The notes beneath the pieces are model-generated. The model was not told where the DNA came from, made no database searches, and worked only from the letters and a program-made list of their open reading frames with translations. From Casuarina equisetifolia (taxonomy: Eukaryota > Streptophyta > Magnoliopsida > Fagales > Casuarinaceae): a stretch of DNA of 64,000 nucleotides. Below, in pieces: positions 26,240 through 37,291 of this stretch. The position numbers were made by a program, and so were the translations under genes. Location: positions 5,590,001 to 5,654,000 of the forward strand of contig CM052356.1 in NCBI GenBank assembly GCA_028551475.1, in the 5' to 3' direction. Positions within the stretch are counted from its first letter, which is position 1; each line of letters starts with the position of its first letter.

Positions 26240-28355
26240 GGCTGCTCGCCATTTGTCTCTCACAGCCAATACTCAGTTTGATGGTTATGTTGTTTATCAT
26301 GTTGTTCCCTTGCTTTGGTTGTTGATGCTACTATTGTGGTGGTTAGATGCCATAAATTATGGGTTTGTCCTTGTCGCTATGTCCCTTTCAGTAATAATGA
26401 TATTCGTCCATTACATTGTAACGCATTACTGTTTCTAGTCAAAACCAGTACTTTCTTCAAACTGTTGCTAGATCAAGATTTTTTCTTGTTGCCATTTTCT
26501 CGCTTCTGGATGAAAGATTTTCCTAAGTGTCAAAAACTCTTGTCTCAAAAATTTTGAATTTTTATTAATAATCTAAACAATATAAAAGTTCCATTTGCTG
26601 TTTGTAGACAAAATATGGTTTTGGGATATAAATTACCTCAAAAAACAAGGATAATGTTCGAGAGTTCCACCTGTTATTGACCTAGTTGGGATTTGTTCCT
26701 CAACAAATGGAGAATGCAAGCACAGAAAACGTCGACAATTCACTGCTCATAACATGGAATTTCTCCTAAACGAGTTCTGGGGTAAGAAAAGAAAAGAATT
26801 CATTTTTTGTCCTTCCCCTTTCTTTTTAGATGGCTCTTTATTTCAGACAAAACCAGAATAGGATCTTTGAGACAAATGAACCCAGTTCCCTTGTTTCCAC
26901 TGGGTTTTCTTTCTCTAACCCTGAATCCCTCTGGGTTTCCACTGGGTTTTCTTTCACCTTCCATTGTTGCTTGTTCCCACTACACTCGGCAATTGAAAGT
27001 AGATAGATATACACATACAGAGTCTACTTTTGATTTGGCTATCGAATAAGGAATACCTACTAGGGGTGTCCCCTTGGCCTACTGCAAAAGCGTCAAGCAT
27101 CCTAGCTTGTCCATCCAACATGTCTGGGTTGGAGACACTCTTTCCTTTCCTTTTGTGAGTTGTAATAAAAGATAATTTTTTCTTATTTAAAAATATCCAC
27201 TAGAGGCCTGATTTGACTTTACATTACAACAACTTGATCTTTTCCAAATTGCAAAGTTTCTCTTGCTTTAAGAAGTTATGATTATTTGAATCATTTTTCT
27301 TTATAAATTTTAAGATAAATAAAATATTTGGCAATTTATTAAACACAAAAAACACCACCAAGTTTGTGGTCAATGTTGAACAGCTTTAGAGTCAGTCAGA
27401 TATAAACATGAATAAAGTGTTAGCTGAGAGGTCAACGCGTTTGGTAGGAGGGAGGTGATGCCTGGACAACGCCTATCTGGGTTTGTCCCATACGTTCTTT
27501 ATACGCTATTCAATGCCAGTTCAATTGCTGAAGTTCTGCAAATTCAATATAGGTCTGAACATGCAAAGAAATTAGTAACCGGAAAACCAAGGATGAAACT
27601 GAACACTAGAGGCTCATAAAGTCGTGGAAACAATACCAGTATCTGATAGAATTCCTTGAATTTGCAGACAATGTCATGCTTCAACAATTTGATCTTATTA
27701 GTTTGAATAATGCTGTGTGCAAACTAATTACAGCTTAAGTACATGAAATGTCAATCTTTTAATGATTGCAGTTCCCGCATTTGTATTTTCAAGCTGTAGG
27801 AGAAGATTCCACATAAGATAAGATTTAGTGCCAACCTCTGCAAAAACAATTCGATACAATCGTTTGATCCAAAATCTAAATTTATTCTGATTTGGAATCA
27901 ATCTAAAGTCAGAAAAGCTCATCGGAATGAGGGATTAAGACAGGCTTAGATTAGAATTTCACACCCTGCTGATGGTTAGAAATAAGTGGGGGGGCACTTG
28001 GATTGTCTTCGATTTGACAGTACAAGCAAGAAGAAAAGAGTAAGAAGCTCTGACAATTTTAGGAGGTTTCATCGGATTTAACGCCAAGGAGATCATAACA
28101 AACTTCCAGTTGACTTCACAAGCTTGCAATTTCCAGCAATAGGAGCAATAGGTTCCTCTGTGATAAACTAATTATTCCACCGCTCGGACGAATGAGAAGT
28201 TTGATGCCAAAGTGGCAGCATTCACCATAAATCCAGGAAGAGTGACAGCTTCTTATTGCTTTTTTAAGAGTTCAAGAACAGATATAACTTTGGCCCTTGA
28301 AGATTTTAAAGTTGGAAACCTACCAATTATACCTGCAAACGCAAATGTACTTCAT
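26240..28355. other. LDOX/HPR-A intergenic region; start of duplicated unit A
   Basis: The LDOX 3' untranslated region lies at the left. From about 26,720 the sequence aligns with about 47,515 onward, upstream of the second HPR copy; both share CATTCACTGCT-like and CATTTTTTGTC blocks. This marks the left edge of the tandem duplication. A short direct repeat (TTTCCACTGGGTTTTCTTTC) occurs at about 26,894 and 26,936. The HPR-A 3' region fills about 27,960-28,355. No further gene is seen. Confidence 0.6.
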
Positions 28356-30536
28356 TCATACAGAGACAGCAGAGAGCAAAGGTTGATTTGAAAAAAAAGC
28401 CTTCAAGTTGGCTATGATCACCTCCTGCACAGCCTCAAATGATTCTGGGGTCATTATTGCATGATGTGGAGACAAGACGACATTATCCATGGCAACTAGC
28501 TCTTTTGGTACATCAGGCTCCTCCTCAAATACATCAAGACCTGCACCACCAATCTCCCCGCGAACCAAATGCTGCACCAGCTCCTTCTCATCAACAAGGG
28601 CACCACGTCCAACATTAATAACGATCCCCTCCCTTCCCAAAGCTGTCAAGACATCTTTGTTGATCATATGGCGAGTTTCCTTTGTCAGGGCACAACAAAC
28701 AACAAGAACATCGCTATTAAGTGCCAAGTCACGAATATCAGCATAGAAGGGGTAGGGTGCGGATGGCTTCATATTCCTTGAGTAGTATGCAATTCTGCAG
28801 CTGAAGGCCACAAGCCTTTTTGCAACTTCAGAGCCAATACTTCCCAGCCCCACGATACCAACACGCTTTCCTCCCAACTGCAATCACAACCAATTCATAG
28901 AACCAATTTCATTTTTCAACTTCTAGTTCAGATGCAAGTATCGTAGCAGAGGAACAAAAAGACCAGTGAGCCAGTATATAAAGACTAGTCATCCAATTCC
29001 ACAAAAGCCCAATGCTAAACATTGTCAAAACCTCTGACAGGCCGTATTTTATATTATTCCATGAACTTAAAGCTCGCCCTCAAAACCACAGAATACTGGA
29101 CAGAAACCCATAACATCACAGAGGAATTGAAAACAAAAATTACGCTTCAAAAAGCCTCAGTTCAACATTTTCAAACGTACATACACAATAGAAATAAATC
29201 TAAAGTACTACATAACATAAATAAAGAAATAAGAAACGGTGGACAAACTGTCATATAAACTTTTACCAGATATGTTATAATACACCAAAGCAGACTTCCA
29301 TATTCTCTGAGTCTTACGTACCAATGATTCTCGTCATATGCAGTCATATCAAACCTTTTCGCATCATGTACTTAACCAGAAGTAACATGCAAGCTAAAGA
29401 TCCTCCAACTTTGCTGCCCTAAAGTGCTTCCAATAAAGGAACTCAATAAACTTGTTCATTCCTGTTTACCTCACTTAAGCAAATTCGAAGAAATTTGTAG
29501 ATCAAAATGCAGCTAAAAACATGAAACCCCAGAGCTGATATGGCATACACCAAATACTGTCTGATTTGTAGCACCTATAAATGCTAGTCTTCTGATTCTG
29601 AGCAATGAGCACTACATCAAATGATCAGCGCCTTGAGCGTTTCACGTTACTAAATGTTCCCAGATTCATCATGAACCCGGTTCTACATTGAGTTCCTTTC
29701 CTTACATACCGATTTATTATCAATGCTCTTTCAAGCTAAATCATCAGATTTAGCAAATCAATGACCATGAGTCCGATACCATTGGCTTTCTTTTCCATTC
29801 TTTCCCAACTAATCACACTATCAAACCCCAAAACTGTGGAATCATGTTCTAACTACCCAGAATTCATCTGAATTTATATCATTTGTAATCTCAACTCTGC
29901 AGTCTACAAAAGTTCCACACACAAAGGCACAACAAGCCATACCGCAGCCAGTCACAGAACTTTCAACATTACCTTATCTTTCCCATATTGAAATCCTCAC
30001 AATGAATTCAAATACAAATCCAGGAAATCCTAATCAATCTCTAGTTGCTCAAAACTTATCAACCCAGAGAGGGAGGTAACCTTAGAGCCAAGGGGGTACT
30101 CTCCCTTTTGAGGCCACAACCCGGACCTTACGAAACGGTTACCAGCCGACATTCTGCGCAGAACATCAAGCAAAAGGGCGACGACATAGTCGGCAACGTT
30201 TTCGGTGAACGCATTGCCAGCGTTAGTGACTGCGATGCCGCGCCGGTGGCACTCGGCGAGGTCGATGTGGTCAAGGCCCGCGCTGGATCCCACAATGAGC
30301 CGAAGGGCTGGGAGGACATCGAGAAAGTCGGCGGTCAGCGGGGTCGCACCTATGTTGATGACGGCCTGTATGGACGCGGCGTGGCGCGACAGGAAGGCCT
30401 GAGGTGGTTCGTCGGCTGCCGACGTGAGAGGGTCCAGGAGGTGGAAGTCAATTTTCAAGCGCTCCACAACCGAGAGACCGTATGTGTGTAGGCGGTGCAC
30501 CAGAACGAGAGGCGGACGGTCAACTTCTTCCATCAT
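28356..30536 (-). CDS. Hydroxypyruvate/hydroxyphenylpyruvate reductase, copy A
   Basis: Two minus-strand exons, 30081-30536 and 28356-28877, with a 1,203-bp intron; 325 residues. It belongs to the D-2-hydroxyacid dehydrogenase family, closest in my reading to plant HPR2/HPR3 (also called hydroxyphenylpyruvate reductase). These cytosolic enzymes reduce hydroxypyruvate, glyoxylate or 4-hydroxyphenylpyruvate. The Rossmann motif VGIVGLGSIG places glycines at 162, 164 and 167. The catalytic triad is R243 (NVGRG), E272 (FEEEP) and H290 (LSPHH). The turn after beta-2 reads YYSRN, with R186 at the position that usually holds the NADPH 2'-phosphate. First of two tandem copies; copy B has the same exon structure. 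It looks intact. A LINE sits about 790 bases upstream of its ATG. Confidence 0.92.
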
Positions 30537-31309
30537 TTTTCCGAGGAGGATATCCCTTCTTCATTTTCCTATCCAATTTTGATAGATACTGTCCTCTCAT
30601 CCAAGTGAAGACTCTGGAGTTTTCTGGAGTTTCCTGTGCCCCACTTTCAGTTCCCGTTCTTTCCGGTCGAGCGATCAAGATTTTCGTTTCCGTTTTTATA
30701 GCAATGCAGCAGCTTTAACTGGGGTTTGTCTCACTTTCTTCCCTTCTACCATTTCTGTTGACTGAGATTTCAGAATCTGGTTTCTATTTTCACTGGGTTC
30801 TGAAATCAGTTCCGGAACTCTAAACCCGAAACCCAGACCCAAAAAGCAGAGAAATCCTTTGGGTGATCGGATTCTTTATGATTATTTTATCCTGGACTAA
30901 GGAGAGAATTTTCTTCAAGGACACTTTATTTTGCTATTTTTGGAGTTGCGAAAGAGATGGGATACGGATGTTTCTCTTACCTACTTTGTTCTTTTCTGTA
31001 TTCGGTGGCCAAGGCCAATAAAAAAGTGAAAGAAAGGAAAGTTGCTACATTATTTCATGCAAAAAAGTCTATATGAACGTGCAAAGATACATTATAATCA
31101 ACTCACACCAATCACTATCACTTGTTAGACCAGCCAAACAGGCAAAAGGGGAGAAGCGCACGGTCGAACCTGATGCTAGTCGTATCTACGTTTGAAGTAA
31201 ACTCCCTAAAGCCTCAAGTTGAAAAAACCAAAAGAACTCAAAAACAATGTCTTCTAGACTTCACCAAAGGGCTAATCTACCAGCAATCCAATCCTTTTCC
31301 AATCGCTTC
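30537..31309. other. Upstream region of HPR-A, unit A
   Basis: Aligns with 50,426-51,200 upstream of HPR-B, for example around ATTTCAGAATCT and GAAATCAGTTCC. The distal part (31,040-31,310) also aligns with 57,040-57,300 in unit C. It should contain the HPR-A promoter. No gene is seen. Confidence 0.65.
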
Positions 31310-31324
31310 AACAGGGGTGGCTTT
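31310..31324. repeat. Left target-site duplication of the LINE
   Basis: AACAGGGGTGGCTTT, repeated at 37,277-37,291 as AACAAGGGTGGCTTT (14 of 15 match). The same sequence stands uninterrupted in unit B (51,201) and unit C (57,302), which are the empty sites. Confidence 0.9.
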
Positions 31325-31435
31325 TGGGTCTGAATCACAAGAGAAGCTTCGCCGGGGGTCAATTGCAAGCAACCCGGCAGTTTTCCCCACAAATCCTATA
31401 GAGTAGCTGTTTCCAGGCCGCCAGAAACTGTAGAG

Positions 31436-32947
31436 ATGTTACCGGACATTCCCAAGATCTTGATGCAGGGACATGAGCCAGTCACCATTGAAGGAACCCC
31501 GAACATAATTTTTTCAGATGAGGAATTGTTGGCGGCAGCGAATTTTCACAGAACAACCCTAATTGCAAAGTTCTGTGGGAAGCGTCCACCGGTTGCGGAA
31601 TTTGAACGCTATGTGAATTCTGAATGGGGTTCAGACAAAACAGCCACCGTGGGTTTCAAATCTCCACGCGAAATTTCTATGCACCTTCAAACTGAGTCAG
31701 ATTTTGCAAATGCGTGGTCGCGCGAGGAAAGAATCTTAAACGGGGTTCGATTTCTTTTATTTCGTTTGGAAGAGGGAGGACATGGGGAACCAACGACGGC
31801 AGCACATTGGATCCGATTACCTAGACTCCCGAGCACGTTGCACAATCCGGGAGCTTTAGAGAAAATCGGAAATCAACTGGGTCAATACCTGCGTTCGGAT
31901 TTGCGGACACAAAAATTCAAACATCCGGCATATGCACGAATGTGTTTGGAGCTAGATATGGCGGAGACGCTGCCGGAAAAGTTTTGGGTTACTCCAGGAT
32001 CCCAAAAACCTTACATTCAAGTGATTGAGTATGAAACTTGGATCGGATACTGCTCTCACTGCCAAATCCAAGGTCATGAACGGAAGAGGTGTCGCAAGTT
32101 ACAGGGCTGTGGGACAGATGCTCGACGATATGTTTCAAAGGAAATGGAAGGAACGGGTATGATACGGAAGGCCCAGGCTGAGCACAGCGCGCATGAGAAG
32201 GCTGAGGGCAGAGCGCGCAAGCAAGCAGAGCGTGCTGAAGTAGAAAGGCTACCAGTTGTTCAACAAAATGTCTCTAACGAAGATTTCACAACAATGAAGC
32301 TGCTTAAGAGTATTCCAAAGTTGAAGAGCAAAATAGAAACAATATCAAGTAACAAAGAGATATCAGATCAGGAGATTTCAGGATTGAAGGAAAGTGGAAC
32401 AACGCTAGATGATCAAGATGAAGCTTTAAAAAACAAGGCAAGACTACAAAAAATGGAGGAGGAACTTTTCAAGGAGCAACAAGAATTCAATAGAAAAAGA
32501 ATGGGTGTAACATATAGGAGGTCAAATGTTCGAGAAAATGCAATTATGAAAGGAGGAGGAAAGGAAAGGACAAAGCAAATTGTTAAGGAAGATATAAGAC
32601 CAAGGCGACATCTAAAAAGTGAAATACATATGAGGGAGGAAGAATGGGAAGAAGGAAAGACAGTGAAGTTCAGAGAAAACGAAAGGCTAGTGGAAAAGAA
32701 AATGACTTCTCAAAATAATAAATCCTCGGAGGACATGCAAATAAGAAATCAGTTTGGAGTATTGACAGAGGAAGATTTGGAAAATGAATTGAAGAAAATC
32801 TTGCAAAACATGGAGCAACAAGAAAAAGACAAGGAAGACAATCTCATATTTGAAGATTCAAAAACTCATCAAAGTTCAGATAGTAATGGAAGTGATAGCA
32901 GGTCAACTGCCATGGATGGTAAAATACTTACCACCTTTTATGTCTAG
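31436..32947 (+). CDS. LINE ORF1, Gag-like nucleic-acid-binding protein
   Basis: An open frame of 503 residues starting at the first ATG after an in-frame stop at 31,331-31,333. Residues about 50-195 resemble the DUF4283 domain of plant LINE and retroelement Gag-like proteins, including HWIRLPRLPSTLHNPGALEK. A CCHC zinc knuckle follows, CSHCQIQGHERKRC (C-x2-C-x4-H-x4-C). The C-terminal half is Lys/Glu-rich and probably coiled coil or disordered. ORF1 proteins bind the element RNA to form the particle used in retrotransposition. Unlike ORF2 it has no premature stop. The stop codon overlaps the ORF2 start. It is a transposon gene, not a host gene. Confidence 0.88.
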   Translation: MLPDIPKILMQGHEPVTIEGTPNIIFSDEELLAAANFHRTTLIAKFCGKRPPVAEFERYVNSEWGSDKTATVGFKSPREISMHLQTESDFANAWSREERILNGVRFLLFRLEEGGHGEPTTAAHWIRLPRLPSTLHNPGALEKIGNQLGQYLRSDLRTQKFKHPAYARMCLELDMAETLPEKFWVTPGSQKPYIQVIEYETWIGYCSHCQIQGHERKRCRKLQGCGTDARRYVSKEMEGTGMIRKAQAEHSAHEKAEGRARKQAERAEVERLPVVQQNVSNEDFTTMKLLKSIPKLKSKIETISSNKEISDQEISGLKESGTTLDDQDEALKNKARLQKMEEELFKEQQEFNRKRMGVTYRRSNVRENAIMKGGGKERTKQIVKEDIRPRRHLKSEIHMREEEWEEGKTVKFRENERLVEKKMTSQNNKSSEDMQIRNQFGVLTEEDLENELKKILQNMEQQEKDKEDNLIFEDSKTHQSSDSNGSDSRSTAMDGKILTTFYV

Positions 32948-35900
32948 CGTTATAATATGGAATATTAGAGGACTAAGTCCTCTAGAAAAATTGGATTTTC
33001 TTAAATGAGAATTCAATAGAAATAGAATAGCTATAGTAGCTCTTTTGGAACCAAAACATTTTGGTGAAAAATTGAGTCAAACAAGGAGGTTGGGTTTTCT
33101 TAATTTTTTGCATTGCAATCTAGAAAATATGCATATATGGTTAATGTGGAAAACAGAAGTAAGGGTGTCATTAGTAGTTTGTTGTAATCAGAGTATAACA
33201 GTGGATGTGCAAATGGACGGGAAACAGTTTTTAGCAACAATAGTATATGCAAGCACAGATTATGTTAGAAGGCAAGAGCTATGGCATCATTTAGAGGGAA
33301 TTCAAATAGTGGGTAAACCGTGGATAATAGGAGGAGATTTTAATTCCATTGTTGGTCCAGATGAAAAGAGAAGAGGGAGACAATACTCTGTTGTGGCAAG
33401 TAGAGAATTCCAAGACTTTATTTGTCACCAGGGATTGAAAGATTGTGGATTTATGGGTTCTCCTTATATGTGGTGTAATAATGTACAAGGAACACGAAGA
33501 ATATGGGCAAGATTGGATAGAATACTTTGCAACTTGGAGGCATCCATGACTTTTACCTCCCTGAAGGTGAAGCATTTACCTAGAGTAGGATCAGATCATT
33601 CACCATTGTTGATACAGTTGAGTGGGGCATATAGAGGAACCAAGTCATTTCATTTTTAGAAACAATGGTTAGAAGCGGCATTAATAAAAGATTTGATAAC
33701 AAGACAGTGGACAGCAAACTCAATGGAGACACCATGGATACGTTTGCATTTGAGAAGTATAAAGGTTAAAAAAGCCTTGCAAGAGTGGCAAAAGCAAAAT
33801 GAAAGTAATAAGGAACAAAGAATAACAGATCTTATAGAGCAGGTGCAAGCAAAGAAATGTCAGTTGCAAGAGGCATGGTCAGAAACTATTTTCAAAGAAC
33901 TACAAACATTGCAAGAACAATTGATATAGCTTATCAAAAAGGAAGAAAGTGTGTTAAGAGATAAAGCCCGGGTCAAATGGCTACAGGAAGGGGATTGAAA
34001 CTCGAGATACTTCCACGCGTGTATCAGGGAGAGACGCCAAACATCTCAATTTAACTTTCAACTACCAGACGGAATGAGGATAGATGATGTGGAGATTTTG
34101 GGACCTATGGCTGTAGACTTTTATAAGGAGTTGTTGCCGACACACAAGACACAACAAGATGATAATGAAATGGAAGATTATGAAATGGAAGATTTCTTCA
34201 GTCCAATTCCAAATATAGTAACGACAGAACAAAATGAAATCCTATGTAAAATTCCAACATGGGAGGAAGTGCAACAGACAATAAAAAGTCTAGATCATGA
34301 TAGTGCTCCAAGTCCAGATGGATTTACCGGTCATTTCTTTGAGGCTACTCAAGAGGTGGTTAAGGCAGATATACTTGATGCAATTGTTGATTTTTTTAGG
34401 GGGGGTCACATTCCAAGAAGTACAACAACAATCGTGTTATCATTGATCCCCAAAGTTGCTCAGCCAAATAGCTTTTCAGATATTAGACCAATCAATTTGT
34501 GTACTTATAGATATAAGATATTAGCAACGCTTCTCAACGATAGGCTAGCTAAGATTATTCCTTAAGTAATATCTTTAGAACAATATGGTTTTGTGAAGGA
34601 TAGATCAATACAAGAAAACATAGCTTTAGCACAGGAAATAGTTCATGAAATAAACCGAAAGGTGCCAGGGGGTAATGTTGTAATCAAAATGGATATGTCA
34701 AAAGCATATGATAGGATGGAATGGTCTTTTTTATTAAAAGTAATGTGTAGATTTGGATTTTCAGAGACATGGATTGACATGATATATAGATGTATTTCGA
34801 ACAACTGGTTTTCCATATAGCTACAAGGAAACTTTTTTCACTCCACAAGGGGGTTGTGTCAAGGAGATCCTTTGTCACCAAGTTTGTTCATATTAGCACA
34901 AGAAGCGTTATCTCGTAAGTTAAAACAATTAATACAAATTGGGGATATTGGGAGCTATAAAGGAACGAATGATTTTGGATATGTCTCACACTTGCTATAT
35001 GCAGATGATATGATAGTTTTTCTAAACAGGAGAAAAAGATCCATTCATAAGTTTATGGACTTATTGCAGAGATATGAGCGAAATAGTGGACAAAAAGTAA
35101 ATGTGTCTAAATGTAATTTTTTAGTGGTAAAGAAGATGTCCTATCATCGAAAACAACAAATTCAAAATTGGATAGGATTTTCACCAGTAGAATTACCAAT
35201 GAAGTACTTAGGAGCTTCGCTATTTAAGGGAAGATCAAAAAGGAGTTATTTTGATGAGATTATGAGAAAAATTACGGGGCGAATTTCCAATTGGAAAAAT
35301 CGTTATCTTTCTCATAGAGGGAAATTAGTACTTATCAAGAGTGTTTTGTCATCCATTCTTATCCACTATTTATCGGTAACTAAAGCTCTAAAGGTAGTGT
35401 TATACGAAATAAACAAGCAAATGTCCGAATTCTTATGGAGTCATAAGGGGGAGCATATAGCACATTGGGTGGGGTGGGAAAAAGCATGCCGCCCCAAGGA
35501 AGAAGGTGGACTAGGAATAAGAGACATGAACATGGTTATGGAGTGCTTTTTAGTGAAAATGGCTAGGAACTATATTAAAGGAGATTTTTTGTGGGCAAAA
35601 TTCATGCGAAGAAAGTATGGAAATCCAATGGAAGTTTGTCATCAACCAAGAAATGCTAAACCCTCACATTGTTGGAGGGCTATTAAAACTCAAATTGCTT
35701 TTGTTTTGCAGCATAGTAGATGGGTCATTCGAAATGGAGAACGCTCTTTCTGGATAGATAAATGGTTAGATGAGATATTATGGCATCCATCATGTGATGA
35801 CAATGCAAGGAGTATTCGCGAAGCCATGGAGGATCCAGAGTTTCTCGAGGACAATTTATCCACAGAGCAATTAAAACAAACACGTCAAATAATCATCTCC

Positions 35901-37046
35901 AATGACTCAAATAGAATGGCCTTTGAGTTAACCTCTAATGGGGAATTCTCTATAGCATCAACATATGCAAACAAAACACCACACGGTGAGAAGAAAACTT
36001 GGAGTAAGTTTTTATGGAATAAGTACCTACCTCCAAAGATTGGCTTCTTCATGTGGAGGGTGATGAATAAAGGATTTCCAACAGATGAAAAAGTTCAGGA
36101 GATAGGCATTTCTTGTGCCTCAAGATGTGTTTATTGTACAACACCGAATTACAAGACACTAGATCATCTTTTTTGTCTAGGAGAATTGGCAACAAGACTA
36201 TGGAATCATTTATGTCATATTTTGCAAATGCCCGTTCAACGTGACACGGTTTTCAACTTGGTTGTAGATTGGTTTCATGAGGCTAGTATCTCCTCACAAG
36301 GAGGGATGCCGTTAGCCTTAATTGTTTGCATAATTTTATGGCAAATTTGGTTGGCTAGGAATAATCTCATATTCAATAATCAAGGTTTTTCTTTACCAGT
36401 TGTGGTAGGGGAAGTGCTTTCAAAGGTCCATGAATTTATGGCTTCTTTTCAAAGTAGTACATTCCCTTCAATAAAAGAATGCCAAATGCTACAAGAATTA
36501 CATATTCCAATAGTTGTTCCACCACTTCGTAGAGGTCGTATGGTACATTGGTCGTGTCCATCTCTAGGTTCTCTAAAGTTGAACACAGATGGATCTTGTA
36601 AGGAAGGAGCTTGTGCAGAAGGAGGTGTCGTACGGGATTGAAGGGGAAGTGTTGTTATGGCTTATGCGGTAAACTTAGGACAAGGAAATAGTGCAAAAGT
36701 TGAGGTGTTGGCTTTATTAAAAAGTCTTAAGATATGTTATCAGCAAGGTTTGAATATAGCGGAGATAGAAGCAGATTCTCAATTCGTGGTTCAATGCATA
36801 ACAGGTGTTGATTCAGTTCCATGGGATTTAGAATATGAATTACATCAATGTTTAGTATATCTAACATCAAATGTCAAGATCACCCATGTCTTTCGAGAAG
36901 CAAATTTTCTTGTAGATGGTTTGGCCAACTTTGGTCATTCGTTTATAGGAATACAAGTTTTGTCTACACTAGGATCTCTACCAACAGATTGTAGGAAAAT
37001 AGCCTGGGAAGATCAATTAGGCTTGGAACATTACAGGCCTCCTTGA
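32940..37046 (+). pseudogene. LINE ORF2: endonuclease, reverse transcriptase, RNase H, broken by stops
   Basis: One reading frame runs from the ATG at 32,940 to the stop at 37,044-37,046 with no frameshift. It is interrupted by seven stops at 33,006, 33,657, 33,927, 33,996, 34,563, 34,818 and 36,639. Domains in order: APE-type endonuclease (IIWNIRG start, GGDFNSIVG, SDHSPLL, to about 33,650); reverse transcriptase (about 34,230-35,230) with GLCQGDPLSPSLF and the YADDM active site at 34,998-35,012; a zf-RVT region (about 35,990-36,240, LWNKYLPPKIGFFMWR and paired cysteines); and a type I RNase H (36,570-36,960) with LNTDGSCK. RNase H is a known add-on of some plant L1 lineages. Each stop can be explained by one substitution. 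Confidence 0.93.
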
Positions 37047-37276
37047 CTACATCAATCCCAAGAGTCATAAGTTGTTATTTTATTATTCACTATATGATTT
37101 TCTTAGGCACTTTAAAAGTTTTATTTTATATTATCTTATTATCTAAAGTTCAGGATTATGTATTGAGGGGTTAGGTTTAACGCCCTACCCTATGTAGTCT
37201 TTTTACACAGGTTTTGAGCCTTGGTTCATACTGTGAGATAAATATCAAATAAGGGTTCAAACCAAAAAAAAAAATA

Positions 37277-37291
37277 AACAAGGGTGGCTTT
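37277..37291. repeat. Right target-site duplication of the LINE
   Basis: AACAAGGGTGGCTTT directly after the A-rich tail; one mismatch to the left copy at 31,310-31,324. Confidence 0.9.

Larger units (their letters stand above)
31325..37276 (+). mobile_element. L1-type LINE with RNase H domain, 5.95 kb, full length but dead
   Basis: A non-LTR retrotransposon flanked by 15-bp target-site duplications and ending in a short A-rich tail (37,264-37,276). It has a 111-base 5' region, ORF1 (DUF4283-like plus CCHC knuckle) and ORF2 (endonuclease, reverse transcriptase, zf-RVT, RNase H), the order of plant L1 elements. ORF1 is open and ORF2 has seven in-frame stops but no frameshift. It is absent from the corresponding sites of units B and C, so it inserted after the duplication. 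It pushed the HPR-A upstream region apart from the rest of the spacer. Confidence 0.95.

Noticed and set aside
30045..30491. 148-codon plus-strand frame in HPR-A, and the similar 197-codon frame at 50,094-50,687
   Set aside because: Both are antisense to GC-rich HPR exon 1 and have no family features.
31122..31406. 94-codon frame just before LINE ORF1
   Set aside because: It spans the junction of host spacer and LINE 5' region, so it cannot be an ancestral gene.
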